Below are positions 16,701-24,951 of a stretch of DNA of 64,000 nucleotides, one piece after another. The number at the start of each line of letters is the position of its first letter. The first letter of the stretch is position 1. Position numbers and translations under genes: made by a program. This DNA comes from JAVBSX01 sp031549565 (GTDB taxonomy: Bacteria > Planctomycetota > Planctomycetia > Pirellulales > Thermoguttaceae), in NCBI GenBank assembly GCA_031549565.1, contig JAVBPO010000065.1:12124-76123 (forward strand). The letters run 5' to 3'. The notes under the pieces are model-generated. The model was not told the origin of the DNA and did not search any database. It saw nothing but the letters and a program-made list of their open reading frames with translations.

Positions 16701-17509
16701 CGGTTTCCCTGTTCGGCGGCGGGTATTCCTGTGGTGCCTGGGACCCGGAAAAACCGATGCCGCTCTTTCAAATGCCGTATGTGAGCGATGCCAACGGAAA
16801 AGTCGTTGCCGAAAAAGTGTTTCCCGATATTCCGTACTGGATCGAAATGAATGATCGGAAATTCGGTCGTTCTTCGGTCGATCATTATGCTCCCCAACTT
16901 ACATTGGGTCAAACGCAAATTTTGCCGGAATCGGGAAAGACGAGCATCGTTCAAATCGGCGGCGTCGGGTGTCCGGTGATCGGAAAAGTTTCGCTTCCCG
17001 ATTCTTTCCGCGACAAAATCCAATGGGATTACGCCAAGATTTCTCTCAGCAGCGTCGATCCGACGAAACCGAAACCGGACTACGCGAACTTGCCGATTCC
17101 GAAAGAGATTGATCGAAACGATCGCACCGCGGTTTTGCGTTGGTTCTACAAATGGGAATCGGAAACCGACGAAGGAAAATCGTTCAAGAAACTCGAAGCG
17201 GACTACAACATGAGTTGCGACGAAGAAACGGGAACCTGTCCGATCGTCCCGCAGGTAAGAATCGAAGCGAGAATCAACGCCGACGGTACGTTTCGCGTCG
17301 AAGACGTGACGCCGGGCACGTACAAAGTTTCGTTCGAGAGTTTCCAGCCGAAGCCGGGCAACGAAATCAAATCGGACGACCGTTTTTACAGTGACACCCG
17401 GGACACGTTTGAAAACACGTGGACCGAACCGGTGATCACCGTTCCGTCGATTCCCGGCAAACAAAGCGACAAACCATTCGACACCGGAACGATCAGAATT
17501 GAGCTTTAG
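13766..17509 (+). CDS. BlaR1-like M56 metallopeptidase fused to carboxypeptidase-regulatory-like repeats
   Basis: 1247 aa. The M56 core has transmembrane helices at about residues 5-30, 38-60, 133-158 and 339-360. The zinc motif HELSHYRHGD starts at residue 235, and FDEAAEWRCDAEAF follows as the third-ligand region. BlaR1 proteins end in a penicillin-binding sensor, but this one instead carries about 860 extracytoplasmic residues of repeated beta-rich units (e.g. KVVDSDGKPIADAKVELG, KVVDAEGKPIEGAYVSPY, TVVDKDTKKPIPNFNVTP), each like a carboxypeptidase-D regulatory domain. It starts at ATG 13766 with AAGGAG eight bases before, overlapping the blaI stop by one base. It probably cleaves or inactivates BlaI after sensing an envelope ligand. 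Two linkers (residues about 67-94 and 383-399) are encoded by repeat R4. Confidence 0.9.
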   Translation: MQPFLEFLIRSTLLLLIGGTIVGSLLYVSGCRLPKWNRFAWGFVLLLGIACVRLPVELPLLTPEPNGAWAPRPHPDETWTPPPQNGVWATRPHEFESTPKTEPASVSIPVASQPIVVEEPQTPQRTWSEFFTAYAIELLFAVWATGAALFFAAQLFYWFRAVRQANDTSISDAIFLREWNRLLADYGIDSRRIELRIVEHHGPGLLRLFTKYVVVVPEELWEEAPDHVRLGILKHELSHYRHGDLFKSFVLRTITLLHWFNPVAHHAVRKFDEAAEWRCDAEAFGANEDATSDFAETMLLFRDTTPVVAVYRTAFCGNNIKLRAERLNEFTQGQGDSLMKKIAILTICTLLLLFGAVQIKLTTRSVDASPAREAAESLENEDIRAGEAPALQDKTPAHQDGSSKTIPPEMKVVVKNEAGEPVKDVGLELSISWPDDVFHSEKTTDENGTAILDLSEFADKNLNYVALWVIPKEKYIGQFFVRNRVDGQVSGVPPEQIFIVKPGAVFGGTVVNEQGQPIPDAGINKYYQVDTGFVPRKTNAEGKWSVDTAKPDCPEYKFQISHPDYLDLDVNYKQGTPELERLRKGTERFVMKKGYNISGKVVDSDGKPIADAKVELGHQNRGFYQQGKEYYQETKTDSEGKYVFPSSPGGSKNLIVSAPGKAPQIRQLEIKGNLEVPEFQLKPGNTIQFKVVDAEGKPIEGAYVSPYSWQGSEEYIQYWKLGLKTDANGFCQWTEAPEGNIGYFIGKRGMIREKDVYDLAPRKEPYTITLYPEPIFSGTVVDKDTKKPIPNFNVTPGAKFDETYTRMVWQKSWSKPGENGRYTCPVESHAYALGLRVEADGYLPAETEAFVGVHGVKTVDFELTPAEPIHGLVLLPDGKPADGAEVRLIDSSNGREDIIDNDLKTRMGPEYQRDYLRTQSDGKFSFRPRKEGYVIVCTHEKGCALVFRDDLNDGTITLKPWARVELTLMKGKQPRIGQPVSLFGGGYSCGAWDPEKPMPLFQMPYVSDANGKVVAEKVFPDIPYWIEMNDRKFGRSSVDHYAPQLTLGQTQILPESGKTSIVQIGGVGCPVIGKVSLPDSFRDKIQWDYAKISLSSVDPTKPKPDYANLPIPKEIDRNDRTAVLRWFYKWESETDEGKSFKKLEADYNMSCDEETGTCPIVPQVRIEARINADGTFRVEDVTPGTYKVSFESFQPKPGNEIKSDDRFYSDTRDTFENTWTEPVITVPSIPGKQSDKPFDTGTIRIEL
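13965..14046 (+). repeat. In-frame R4 repeats inside the M56 gene, cluster 1
   Basis: GGAGCGTGGGCGCCCCGCCC (13965 on), a decayed ACGTGGACGCCCCCCCCGC (13998 on) and TGGAGTGTGGGCGACTCGCC (14021 on) are tandem versions of the intergenic R4 unit at 3760. They encode a Pro/Trp-rich linker between transmembrane helices 2 and 3. Confidence 0.75.
14915..14962 (+). repeat. In-frame R4 repeats inside the M56 gene, cluster 2
   Basis: CGTGCAGGCGAGGCGCCCGC plus ACTCCA, followed by GACAAGACGCCCGCACACCA, encode the linker RAGEAPALQDKTPAHQDG between the M56 core and the first regulatory-like domain. Confidence 0.7.
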
Positions 17510-17683
17510 GTCGTGTTGACACTTTGGTCTTAACTTCTCAAACTGTAAAGGATAGGACATAATCTTAATCCTAAAGCCTTCCTCAAACTGTTTACAGTAT
17601 GAGTTATAAAACCTTATTGCCGGACAAGGCTTACGAAGGGGATGCAATTCGTGCATTGTCGGCGTCGCAGGGGTTGACACCCT

Positions 17684-17735
17684 ACGCCGTTAAGTTTCGA
17701 AACCTGGGACCGCAGGCTTCGAAACTTAACGGCGT
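17684..17735. repeat. Perfect 18-bp inverted repeat around an R3 core
   Basis: ACGCCGTTAAGTTTCGAA (17684-17701) and its exact complement (17718-17735) enclose ACCTGGGACCGCAGGC, the start of repeat R3. The 373-bp gap 17510-17882 otherwise shows no gene. This hairpin lies about 175 bp past the M56 stop and has no T-tract, so it is better seen as a mobile repeat than as a terminator. Confidence 0.85.
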
Positions 17736-17882
17736 TGGTTGGCATTCTTTCCAATTTTCCGCGTCCTTGCTTCTCCACGCGGTTTTTCTTGACTTTGCAG
17801 TCCAAATCCGCCAACACTTTCCACGGCGGAAACTGAAGCTATAATTCAGGCTTTCCTGATTCTCGCTCCGACTTCCAAGACC

Positions 17883-19916
17883 ATGAAACGTCGTATTCTC
17901 GTAACCAGTGCACTTCCCTACGCGAACGGGCACATTCACATCGGGCATCTCGTCGAATATTTGCAAACCGATATCTGGGTTCGCTTCCAGAAACTGCGCG
18001 GCAACGATTGCGTTTACGTCTGCGCCGACGATACGCACGGCACGTCGATCATGATTCGGGCCAAATCCGAAAGGATTCCGGAAACCGAATTGATCGCGAA
18101 AATGCAAAAGGCGCATGTCGACGATTTCGCCGGATTTCAAATCGTTTTCGACAATTACGGCAGTACGAACTCCGAGGAAAACCGCGAAACGTGCGAAGAA
18201 ATCTGGGCGGCGATCCGCAAAGCTGGTTTGGTTCTGGAAAAAGACGTCGAGCAGCTTTACGATACCGTCGCCGGGACGTTTTTGGCCGACCGATTCGTTC
18301 GCGGAACCTGTCCGAAATGCGGAAAACCGAACCAACCGGGGGACAACTGCGTTTGCGGAGCGGCGTACACGCCGGCCGATCTGATTGATCCGATCAGCGT
18401 GCTCAGCGGAACGAAACCGGAACTGCGTCGTGCGCCGCACCTGTTCGTCGACTTGGAGCAAATGCGGACTTTTCTCGATCAATGGACGCAAAACACCGAC
18501 GTGCTTCAGCCGGAAGTCCGTAATTATTTGGCCGGACAATTTCTGCATGAACCGCTCCGTCCTTGGGATATTTCCCGACCGGCGCCGTATTTCGGGTTCG
18601 AGATTCCCGATTCACCCGGCAATTACTGGTATGTTTGGTTCGACGCCCCGATCGGATACATCGGCTCGACCAAGCAGTGGTGCAAGAGCAACGGTCAAAA
18701 ATACGAAGATTGGTGGAAGTCGGAGCAAACCGAACTGCATCATTTTCTCGGCAAGGACATCACGTACTTCCACACGCTCTTTTGGCCCGCAATGCTTAAA
18801 ATCGCCGGGTTCACGCTCCCGAAGAAAGTCCATATTCACGGCTTTTTGACCGTCAACGGCGAAAAAATGTCGAAGAGCAACGGGACGTTTATTTTGGCGT
18901 CAACGTATTTGAAACACCTTGATCCGTCCTATTTACGGTACTTTTACGCAACGAAACTTTCCAGTCGGGTCGACGATCTCGACCTGTCGTTCGACGAGTT
19001 TTCCGCGAAATGCGATTCCGATCTGGTCGGGAACGTTGTGAACCTTGCCAGTCGAACCGCGAAATTCGCGCACCAAACCGGTTTGGCCGCAACGTATCCG
19101 AACGACGGCGGTCTGTTCGAGGAAGCCGCGAAACACGGCGAAGAAATCGCGGACGCCTACGAAAACTGCGAGTACGGTAAAGCGATGCGGCTGATCATGG
19201 AATGCGGCAATCGGGCGAACAAGTTCATCGAGGACCACGCCCCTTGGACGTTGAAAAAGGAGCAGAAACTCGACCAACTCCGCGACGTTTGCACGATCGG
19301 AATGAACCTGTTCCGGCAGATCGTCGTCTATTTGACGCCGGTTTTGCCGAAACTCACCGAGCTGGTCGGCTCCTTGATGAACGCCCCGATTACGAACTGG
19401 TCCGACGCCCAAAAACCGCTTTTGGGAGCGGACGTGAACGAATATCAACACCTTATGACCAGGGTTTCCCAGGAAAAAATTAAGATGATTATTGAAGAGT
19501 CGAAGGAAGAGGAAAGGAGTCAGGAGTCGGGAGTCGGGAGGCCGTGTGATTCGGACGAAACACTGAAGGCGGAACCGCTTGTGGACGAAAAAATCTCGAT
19601 TGATGATTTCACGAAAGTCGATTTGCGGATCGCGAGAGTTCTCGAAGCGGAAGAGGTGCCGGAAGCCCGAAAACTGCTGCGTTTGACGCTTTCTCTCGGC
19701 GGGGAAGAACGTCGGAACGTGTTCGCGGGCATCAAATCGGCGTATGACCCGAAAGACCTGGTCGGCCGATTGGTCGTTTGCGTTGCCAATCTCCAGCCGC
19801 GTCAAATGAAGTTCGGTCTGAGCGAAGGAATGGTCGTCGCCGCCGGGCTGGGCGGAAAAGATATCTTCCTCCTGGCCCCCGACGAAGGAGCCAAACCGGG
19901 AATGCGCTTGCATTGA
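17883..19916 (+). CDS. metG: Methionyl-tRNA synthetase
   Basis: 677 aa. It charges tRNA-Met (including initiator) with methionine in the cytoplasm. The class I signature is PYANGHIHIGHL (residues 10-21). The zinc knuckle has CPKCGKPNQPGDNCVCG near residues 142-158. KMSKSNGTF is near residue 329. The anticodon-binding helical domain is about residues 400-540. After a charged low-complexity linker, residues about 575-677 form the C-terminal OB-fold tRNA-binding domain (DFTKVDLRIARVLEAEEVPE), which dimerises many bacterial MetRS. The start is ATG 17883 (MKRRILVTSALPYANGH). It is a single gene between repeat-rich gaps. Confidence 0.97.
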   Translation: MKRRILVTSALPYANGHIHIGHLVEYLQTDIWVRFQKLRGNDCVYVCADDTHGTSIMIRAKSERIPETELIAKMQKAHVDDFAGFQIVFDNYGSTNSEENRETCEEIWAAIRKAGLVLEKDVEQLYDTVAGTFLADRFVRGTCPKCGKPNQPGDNCVCGAAYTPADLIDPISVLSGTKPELRRAPHLFVDLEQMRTFLDQWTQNTDVLQPEVRNYLAGQFLHEPLRPWDISRPAPYFGFEIPDSPGNYWYVWFDAPIGYIGSTKQWCKSNGQKYEDWWKSEQTELHHFLGKDITYFHTLFWPAMLKIAGFTLPKKVHIHGFLTVNGEKMSKSNGTFILASTYLKHLDPSYLRYFYATKLSSRVDDLDLSFDEFSAKCDSDLVGNVVNLASRTAKFAHQTGLAATYPNDGGLFEEAAKHGEEIADAYENCEYGKAMRLIMECGNRANKFIEDHAPWTLKKEQKLDQLRDVCTIGMNLFRQIVVYLTPVLPKLTELVGSLMNAPITNWSDAQKPLLGADVNEYQHLMTRVSQEKIKMIIEESKEEERSQESGVGRPCDSDETLKAEPLVDEKISIDDFTKVDLRIARVLEAEEVPEARKLLRLTLSLGGEERRNVFAGIKSAYDPKDLVGRLVVCVANLQPRQMKFGLSEGMVVAAGLGGKDIFLLAPDEGAKPGMRLH

Positions 19917-19944
19917 TTGATGGAGTGACCACAACGGGCCTTCG

Positions 19945-20219
19945 AATCAGAGCCGCGTACGCAGTAAGCGGTGGTCGACTCTCATTGCCATGCAATGCCG
20001 TTAAGCATTTGCTGGGACCGCAGGCATCTTGCCTGCACCTGGGTCTGCGGGCTTCCAGCCCGCTGCGGGAAACAGTCGGACGCCCTGCAAACGGTGGCCG
20101 ACCGCCCACTGGCAGGCTGGAAGCCTGCGGTCCCAGGTTTCAAACTTAACGACTTTCATTGCCATGAACCATTCGGTTGAGATAACGGATTACCGCTTAC
20201 TTCGTGTGCGGCTCTGATT
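19945..20219. repeat. Nested palindromic repeat element (R7 ends, R3 core)
   Basis: The ends are inverted: AATCAGAGCCGCGTACGCAG then TAAGCGGT on the left, ACCGCTTACTTCGTGTGCGG then CTCTGATT on the right. Next inside are CATTGCCATG and CCGTTAAG with their counterparts. The core 20011-20136 is repeat R3 (CTGGGACCGCAGGCATCTTG ... CCTGCGGTCCCAG). Such nesting suggests one repeat inserted into another. It fills the gap between metG and murJ and ends 11 bases before the murJ start. Confidence 0.8.
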
Positions 20220-20229
20220 TTAAAATTCC

Positions 20230-21888
20230 ATGCCCCTGAAACCCCGACGCAAGAAACTCCTGAAAAGCACGCTCATCATGGGTGTGGGGACGCTCTTGAG
20301 CCGGATTCTCGGGATGTTTCGCGATGCGGCGACCGCGGCGATGCTCGGCATGTCCGCCGGGGGAATCATGGATTCGTTCGTGCTGGCGTTTCGGTTGCCG
20401 GACGTCACACGGCGCATGTTCGGCGAAGGGTCGCTTTCCGTCGCGTTTATCCCGGTCTTCGCCCGATTGTGGAACACGGACCGCCGGAAAGCCTGGATTT
20501 TCGCGTCGGTATTACTGACGTATTTCTTCATCTTTCTCGTGACGTTGGTCCTGATCGGGGAGATTTTATGTCTGCTCGGAATCCTCTTTTTTCCCTATCC
20601 GAGTAAGGTTCACGTCGTTTCCGAATTGGCGGCGTTGATGTTGCCGTACCTAATTCTCATCTGCCTGGCCGCGATCGCCGCGGCCTCGCTCCAGACGCTC
20701 GGCGAGTTTTTCATCCCGTCGCTGATTCCGACGATTTTGAATCTCGTTTGGCTTTTCGGAATCCTCATTGTCGCTCCTTTTGTGACGAGCGATCCGCTGG
20801 GACGCTGTTTTTTGTTGACCGGCTGTATTTTCTGCGCCGGGCTGATTCAGTTGGGGATCCAGATTCCATTTCTGCGGCATCACGGTTTTCAGTTTCGTTT
20901 TCGTCGCAACGTCGTGGAAACGGAAATCGGCGAGGTCAAAGCGGCGTTTTTCCCTTCCATGGTCGGACTGATGGGGACACAACTGAACGTCCTGCTCGCC
21001 AGCGCGATCGCTTGGGCTCTGTCCGGGCAGGCGGGGGAAGCGATCTGGTGGTTGGGAGGTGTCATCACTTATCCGCTCCGGGTCGGTTCGGCGTCGTCGA
21101 TTTATTTTAGCGAACGGCTTTACGAATTTCCTCAAGGGCTCCTGGGAATCGCGATCGCGACGGCGATTTATCCGCTGTTGAGCCGACACGCGGCAAAGAA
21201 GGATTATACGGCGATCAGCGAAGATCTCAGCTTCGGCATCCGCGTCATTTTGACGTTGGCGATCCCGTCCGGAGTGGGGCTGATGTTTCTTTCGGACAAC
21301 CTCGCACACCTTTTGTACCAGCGTGGGGCGTTCACGCCGGACGACGCGTTCCGCACCGCGGACATGATTTTCTGGTTCAGTTTCGGCGTGAGCGGATTTT
21401 GCTGCATTCCACTTTTGGCCCGGGCGTTTTACGCGCTCGGAGATATGCGTACCCCGTTTCGCGTCAGTCTTTTCAGTGCGCTGACCAGCACGGTTCTGGG
21501 GCTGCTTTTGATCTGGGAATTCGAAGAATCCGGTTTGGCGATCGCCGCGAGTTTGGCCGCGACGCTTCACGCCGTTTTGCTGATCATCCTTTTCGGAATC
21601 AAATTTCATTTGATCAATTACCGCTCGCTCTTCGTCGCGATCGGGCGGTCCTGCCTCGCTTCCCTGATCCTGGGGGTCGTCGTCAAAATGATTATGCAAT
21701 CGATTCCCGGCGGGGATTCCGTTTCGGATATTCTCCGAATTTCCTTGTCCGCGTCCGTGGGAAGTTTCGTTTTCGGGGTCGCCTACGTGATTCTCGGCGG
21801 CCAGGATCTTTTGAAACTTTTCGCGAAAAACAAAAAACAGGCCGCCCCGATTCGACGCAAAAAGAAAACCAAACGAAATTCCCGTTAG
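20230..21888 (+). CDS. murJ: Lipid II flippase MurJ (MviN)
   Basis: 552 aa. MurJ flips lipid II across the inner membrane for peptidoglycan synthesis. The protein is almost wholly hydrophobic, with about 13-14 transmembrane segments. The N-terminus KSTLIMGVGTLLSRILGMFRDAATAA is typical (shown here in order: TLLSRILGMFRD then AATAAMLG), as are DSFVLAFRLPDVTRRMFGEG, the family motif with catalytically important arginines, and RVGSASSIYFSERLYEFPQG. The C-terminus is basic (AAPIRRKKKTKRNSR). The start is ATG 20230. Its presence argues that this planctomycete makes peptidoglycan, in line with current knowledge of the phylum. Confidence 0.96.
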   Translation: MPLKPRRKKLLKSTLIMGVGTLLSRILGMFRDAATAAMLGMSAGGIMDSFVLAFRLPDVTRRMFGEGSLSVAFIPVFARLWNTDRRKAWIFASVLLTYFFIFLVTLVLIGEILCLLGILFFPYPSKVHVVSELAALMLPYLILICLAAIAAASLQTLGEFFIPSLIPTILNLVWLFGILIVAPFVTSDPLGRCFLLTGCIFCAGLIQLGIQIPFLRHHGFQFRFRRNVVETEIGEVKAAFFPSMVGLMGTQLNVLLASAIAWALSGQAGEAIWWLGGVITYPLRVGSASSIYFSERLYEFPQGLLGIAIATAIYPLLSRHAAKKDYTAISEDLSFGIRVILTLAIPSGVGLMFLSDNLAHLLYQRGAFTPDDAFRTADMIFWFSFGVSGFCCIPLLARAFYALGDMRTPFRVSLFSALTSTVLGLLLIWEFEESGLAIAASLAATLHAVLLIILFGIKFHLINYRSLFVAIGRSCLASLILGVVVKMIMQSIPGGDSVSDILRISLSASVGSFVFGVAYVILGGQDLLKLFAKNKKQAAPIRRKKKTKRNSR

Positions 21889-21976
21889 CCCAAGTACGAC
21901 AATAGTGACCATTCCAGCCTTTGTTTTCCTGGTCCGAGCCTCGGTTTTTTCCACCACATTTTATTCATAATTAATT

Positions 21977-22987
21977 TCACCCCGCTTCTTTCAGTTTCTG
22001 ATTCTTACAAATCCACTTATAGATTCGTTCGAATTCTTCGTGCGAATCGAAGGGAATGACAAGTTTGCCTTTGCCTTTGTCGGTTTGGGTCAGTTTGACT
22101 TTCGTTCCCAAGCGATGCCGGAATTCCTGCTCCAGTTCGAGCAAGTGTTCGTTCGGGACGACCGGTTGGCGGTTGCCGTCCTGGTCGATGATATTCCACG
22201 TGTTCGCGCCCGGTTCGCCGCGTTTTTTCGACTCGATGTATTCCTTGACGGCTCGCTCCGTTTGGCGAACGGACCAGTTTTCGTTGACGATCCGCTGCGC
22301 GAATTCGGTTTGCTCCCACTCTTCTTTCAACGTCACGAGCGTTCGGGCGTGTCCCTGGGTCAACTCCTCTTTGCGGATCATCGTTTGAATCGTTTCCGAC
22401 AAGTCGAGCAGGCGGATCAAATTCGTTACAGTCGAGCGGTCCAGCTCCAGTCGAGCCGCGAGCTCCTCGTGGGTCCCGCCGTACATTTCGAGGTACTTCG
22501 CGAACGCGGCCGCTTTTTCGAGGGCGTTGAGATCTTTGCGTTGCAGATTTTCGGTCAGCGCCAACTCGGCCATTTGGCGGTCGTCGACGTTAAGGACGTG
22601 AACCGGCACATCGCTCCAACCGGCTCGAACAGCAGCTCGAAAACGGCGTTCTCCGGCAATGATCTGGTATCGCTGTCCGTGAGGCCGAACGACGATCGGT
22701 TGTAAAAGTCCATGCGCGGATATGCTCGCCGAAAGTGCGTCCAATTCCGCCGGATCGAAATCCATGCGCGGCTGATACGGGTTCCGGTCGATCGACATGA
22801 TGTCGATTCGGTTCGGTGATTGCGATTTCAGCGAATCCTGGAGCGAATGCTCCGGGTCTTCCGAATCGAACGGAATATAATTTTGGCCGGCGGGACTCGA
22901 GGGTTCCTCGGACATGCTCTCTTCCAATGCGGCAACTTTCCCCAAAAGGGCCTCCAACCCGCGTCCTAATCGTTTTTCCCTGGACAT
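21977..22987 (-). CDS. parB: Chromosome partitioning protein ParB (Spo0J family)
   Basis: 336 aa. ParB binds parS sites, clamps DNA using CTP and helps load SMC and segregate the origin. The N-terminus SREKRLGRGLEALLG is the usual ParA-interacting segment. The ParB/Srx CTPase domain (about residues 60-155) contains IDRNPYQPRMDF, HGLLQPIVVRP and GERRFRAAVRAGW. A helix-turn-helix domain follows (TEELAARLELDRSTV-type region near 180-215), and the C-terminal dimerisation region ends FERIYKWICKNQKLKEAG. The ATG at 22987 has GGAGG just upstream on the minus strand. No parA is adjacent, which is unusual. Confidence 0.95.
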   Translation of the reverse strand: MSREKRLGRGLEALLGKVAALEESMSEEPSSPAGQNYIPFDSEDPEHSLQDSLKSQSPNRIDIMSIDRNPYQPRMDFDPAELDALSASISAHGLLQPIVVRPHGQRYQIIAGERRFRAAVRAGWSDVPVHVLNVDDRQMAELALTENLQRKDLNALEKAAAFAKYLEMYGGTHEELAARLELDRSTVTNLIRLLDLSETIQTMIRKEELTQGHARTLVTLKEEWEQTEFAQRIVNENWSVRQTERAVKEYIESKKRGEPGANTWNIIDQDGNRQPVVPNEHLLELEQEFRHRLGTKVKLTQTDKGKGKLVIPFDSHEEFERIYKWICKNQKLKEAG

Positions 22988-23272
22988 TTGACCTCCTTGT
23001 TAATGAATTCCCGCGGGAAACCTGACTTCCTGAGCGCGGAGTATAACAAAATGCCCCCGAAGCCGAAAAGGGCAATTTGCGAGATTTTTCGGGACGGTTG
23101 TAGAAAAATTGGTTCACCGTGCAACTACGCATACGATTGGTCCATTCGGAATATCAAGTCGACCCGCGAAAACTGAAAATCTTTCCCATTTTCCTTGACT
23201 TGCCGGTTGGAATATGCTTTACTGGAAATGTGCCGCGTTTCCCCTCTGAAAATACCGTTTCATCGTTCGATC

Positions 23273-24310
23273 ATGTTCTTATTCGCCCAGCAACAACAGA
23301 CGAATCCGCTCCAGGTTTTAATGATTATCGGCGCGATCGTGCTTTGCGTCGTCTTTCTCGTCATATTCGGCATTTTCGTCAAATTTTTTCGGCTTTGGAT
23401 CCAGTCCGTGACGACCGGAGCCGGGATCGGGATGCTCGATCTGCTCGGGATGACATTTCGGAAAGTCGATCCGGAAGTGATCGTGCGGGCGAAAATCATG
23501 GCGGTCAAAGCCGGGCTGGAGAACATCCCTTCCAAGTCGCTCGAGGCCCATTATCTGGCCGGAGGTCGCGTCGGTTTGGTCGTTCAGGCAATGATCGCTG
23601 CCAGCAAAGCGAAGATCATCGACTTGGATTACAAATTGGCGACCGCGATCGATTTGGCCGGTCGAAACGTGCTCGAAGCGGTTCAAACGAGCGTCAATCC
23701 GAAGGTGATCGACTGCCCGACGCCGTCGAAAGGCCGGTTGACGCTCGACGGAGTCGCGAAAAACGGGATCCAGCTTAAAGTGAAAGCCCGGGTGACCGTC
23801 CGCGCGAACTTGCGGCAGTTGATCGGCGGAGCGACGGAAGAAACGATCATCGCCCGGGTCGGCGAGGGAATCGTCAGTGCGATCGGCTCTTCGGAAACGC
23901 ATGGGGCGGTCCTCGAGAACCCGGACCGGATTTCCAAAACGGTACTCGAACGACGTCTCGACTCGCAAACGGCGTTTGAAATCGTGTCGATCGATATCGC
24001 GGACATCGACGTCGGCGACAACATCGGCGCGAGGCTGCAAGCGGACCAAGCGGAAGCGGACACGCAAGTTGCCCGGGCAAAAGCGGAAGGACGCCGGGCT
24101 TTGGCCGTCGCGCAAGAGCAGGAGAACATCGCTCAAATCGAAGCGGCGCGTGCAAAAGTCGTCGAAGCGGAAGCCGAGGTTCCCGTTGCGATCAGCGAAG
24201 CGATCAACACCGGCAAACTCGGCCTGATGGACTACTACCGCCTGAAAAACATCCAAGCCGACACGGAAATGCGCGGAGCCATCTCGAAAGCGGGAACGAA
24301 TAGTAAATGA
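23273..24310 (+). CDS. floA: Flotillin-like membrane protein FloA (UPF0365)
   Basis: 345 aa. FloA organises functional membrane microdomains and influences membrane fluidity and protein complexes. An N-terminal hairpin or transmembrane segment (about residues 14-42) is followed by the conserved GMTFRKVDPEVIVRAKIMAV and SKSLEAHYLAGGRVGLVVQA. Next come the PHB-like domain (KARVTVRANLRQLIGGATEE) and an Ala/Glu-rich coiled coil (ADQAEADTQVARAKAEGRRA) near 265-320. The start at ATG 23273 (MFLFAQQQQTNP) fits the family length. In many bacteria floA is paired with an NfeD gene. That partner is not visible here; a small anchored protein follows instead. Confidence 0.95.
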   Translation: MFLFAQQQQTNPLQVLMIIGAIVLCVVFLVIFGIFVKFFRLWIQSVTTGAGIGMLDLLGMTFRKVDPEVIVRAKIMAVKAGLENIPSKSLEAHYLAGGRVGLVVQAMIAASKAKIIDLDYKLATAIDLAGRNVLEAVQTSVNPKVIDCPTPSKGRLTLDGVAKNGIQLKVKARVTVRANLRQLIGGATEETIIARVGEGIVSAIGSSETHGAVLENPDRISKTVLERRLDSQTAFEIVSIDIADIDVGDNIGARLQADQAEADTQVARAKAEGRRALAVAQEQENIAQIEAARAKVVEAEAEVPVAISEAINTGKLGLMDYYRLKNIQADTEMRGAISKAGTNSK

Positions 24311-24315
24311 AAATG

Positions 24316-24429
24316 AGAAATAAGAAATAAGAAATAAGAAAATGAGATGCAGTTTACCATGTGATTTACGCCCGCTTACGCTTCCTACTCTGTTTTGGTT
24401 TTCCTGACATTATTTCTTATTTCTTATTT
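24316..24429. repeat. Heptamer tracts GAAATAA / TTATTTC flanking the next gene
   Basis: Three to four copies of GAAATAA at about 24316-24340 and the complementary TTATTTC at 24413-24429 form a loose inverted pair in the floA downstream gap. The same heptamer is tandemly repeated at 13255-13282. Confidence 0.7.
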
Positions 24430-24442
24430 AATCCCCCCTATT

Positions 24443-24910
24443 ATGCGATTTTTTGAGTTATTTGTTGTTTTGATCATGTTTTTGGGGCCGCTTGTCAAAG
24501 CGCTGTTTGACTATCTTGCGGAACAAAAACGGAAACAACAGGAAAAACTATTAAAGTCCGCTGCAAAGGCGGTTCGTGAAAAACAGGAAACCGTTCTTGC
24601 GGAACCGGCGGGGATTTTGTATGATGCGAAGGGCGTGGACGGTTCTTCCGTTCGGGAAGTGAAAACGCCGAAAATTCGATTCAAGTCGAATCGAAAGAAA
24701 ATCGTCGAACCGCCGTCCGAACCGGTTTTGCCGCAAGTGCTTGCAGCAGTCGTCGAGACGCCGAAGCCGGAACCCGTCGTCCCGGCGACGACCGTGAGCC
24801 GACCGCAACCGAATCCGTTGGCTGCGGAGATCCTGAAAATGTTCCAGTCTCCCGCCGGCGTCCAACAAGCCGTCCTCGTCAGCGAGATCCTAAAAAGACC
24901 GGAATTTTGA
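24443..24910 (+). CDS. Small membrane-anchored protein, unknown
   Basis: 155 aa. The N-terminal transmembrane helix is MRFFELFVVLIMFLGPLVKA. A basic Lys/Gln-rich helix follows (YLAEQKRKQQEKLLKSAAKA), then a Pro/Val-rich stretch (about residues 85-125). The last 30 residues are helical, with AAEILKMFQSPAGVQQAVLV and SEILKRPEF. The C-terminal sequence resembles short tails seen in planctomycete anchored proteins, but I cannot name a family. The start is ATG 24443, and an earlier in-frame ATG at 24395 would add residues from repeat DNA. It may depend on floA upstream, given the shared orientation and membrane association. Confidence 0.7.
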   Translation: MRFFELFVVLIMFLGPLVKALFDYLAEQKRKQQEKLLKSAAKAVREKQETVLAEPAGILYDAKGVDGSSVREVKTPKIRFKSNRKKIVEPPSEPVLPQVLAAVVETPKPEPVVPATTVSRPQPNPLAAEILKMFQSPAGVQQAVLVSEILKRPEF

Positions 24911-24951
24911 AAAACAGTTTTCGAGTCCGTAATTCATAATTCATAATTAAA

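Noticed and set aside
21934..21950. Terminator candidate CCGAGCCTCGGTTTTTT after murJ
   Set aside because: Only a four-base-pair stem remains if a three-base loop is allowed; too weak to list.
23195..23218. A floA promoter TTGACT with TATGCT
   Set aside because: Spacer of 12 bases is too short; the alternative -10 (TTTACT) is weak.
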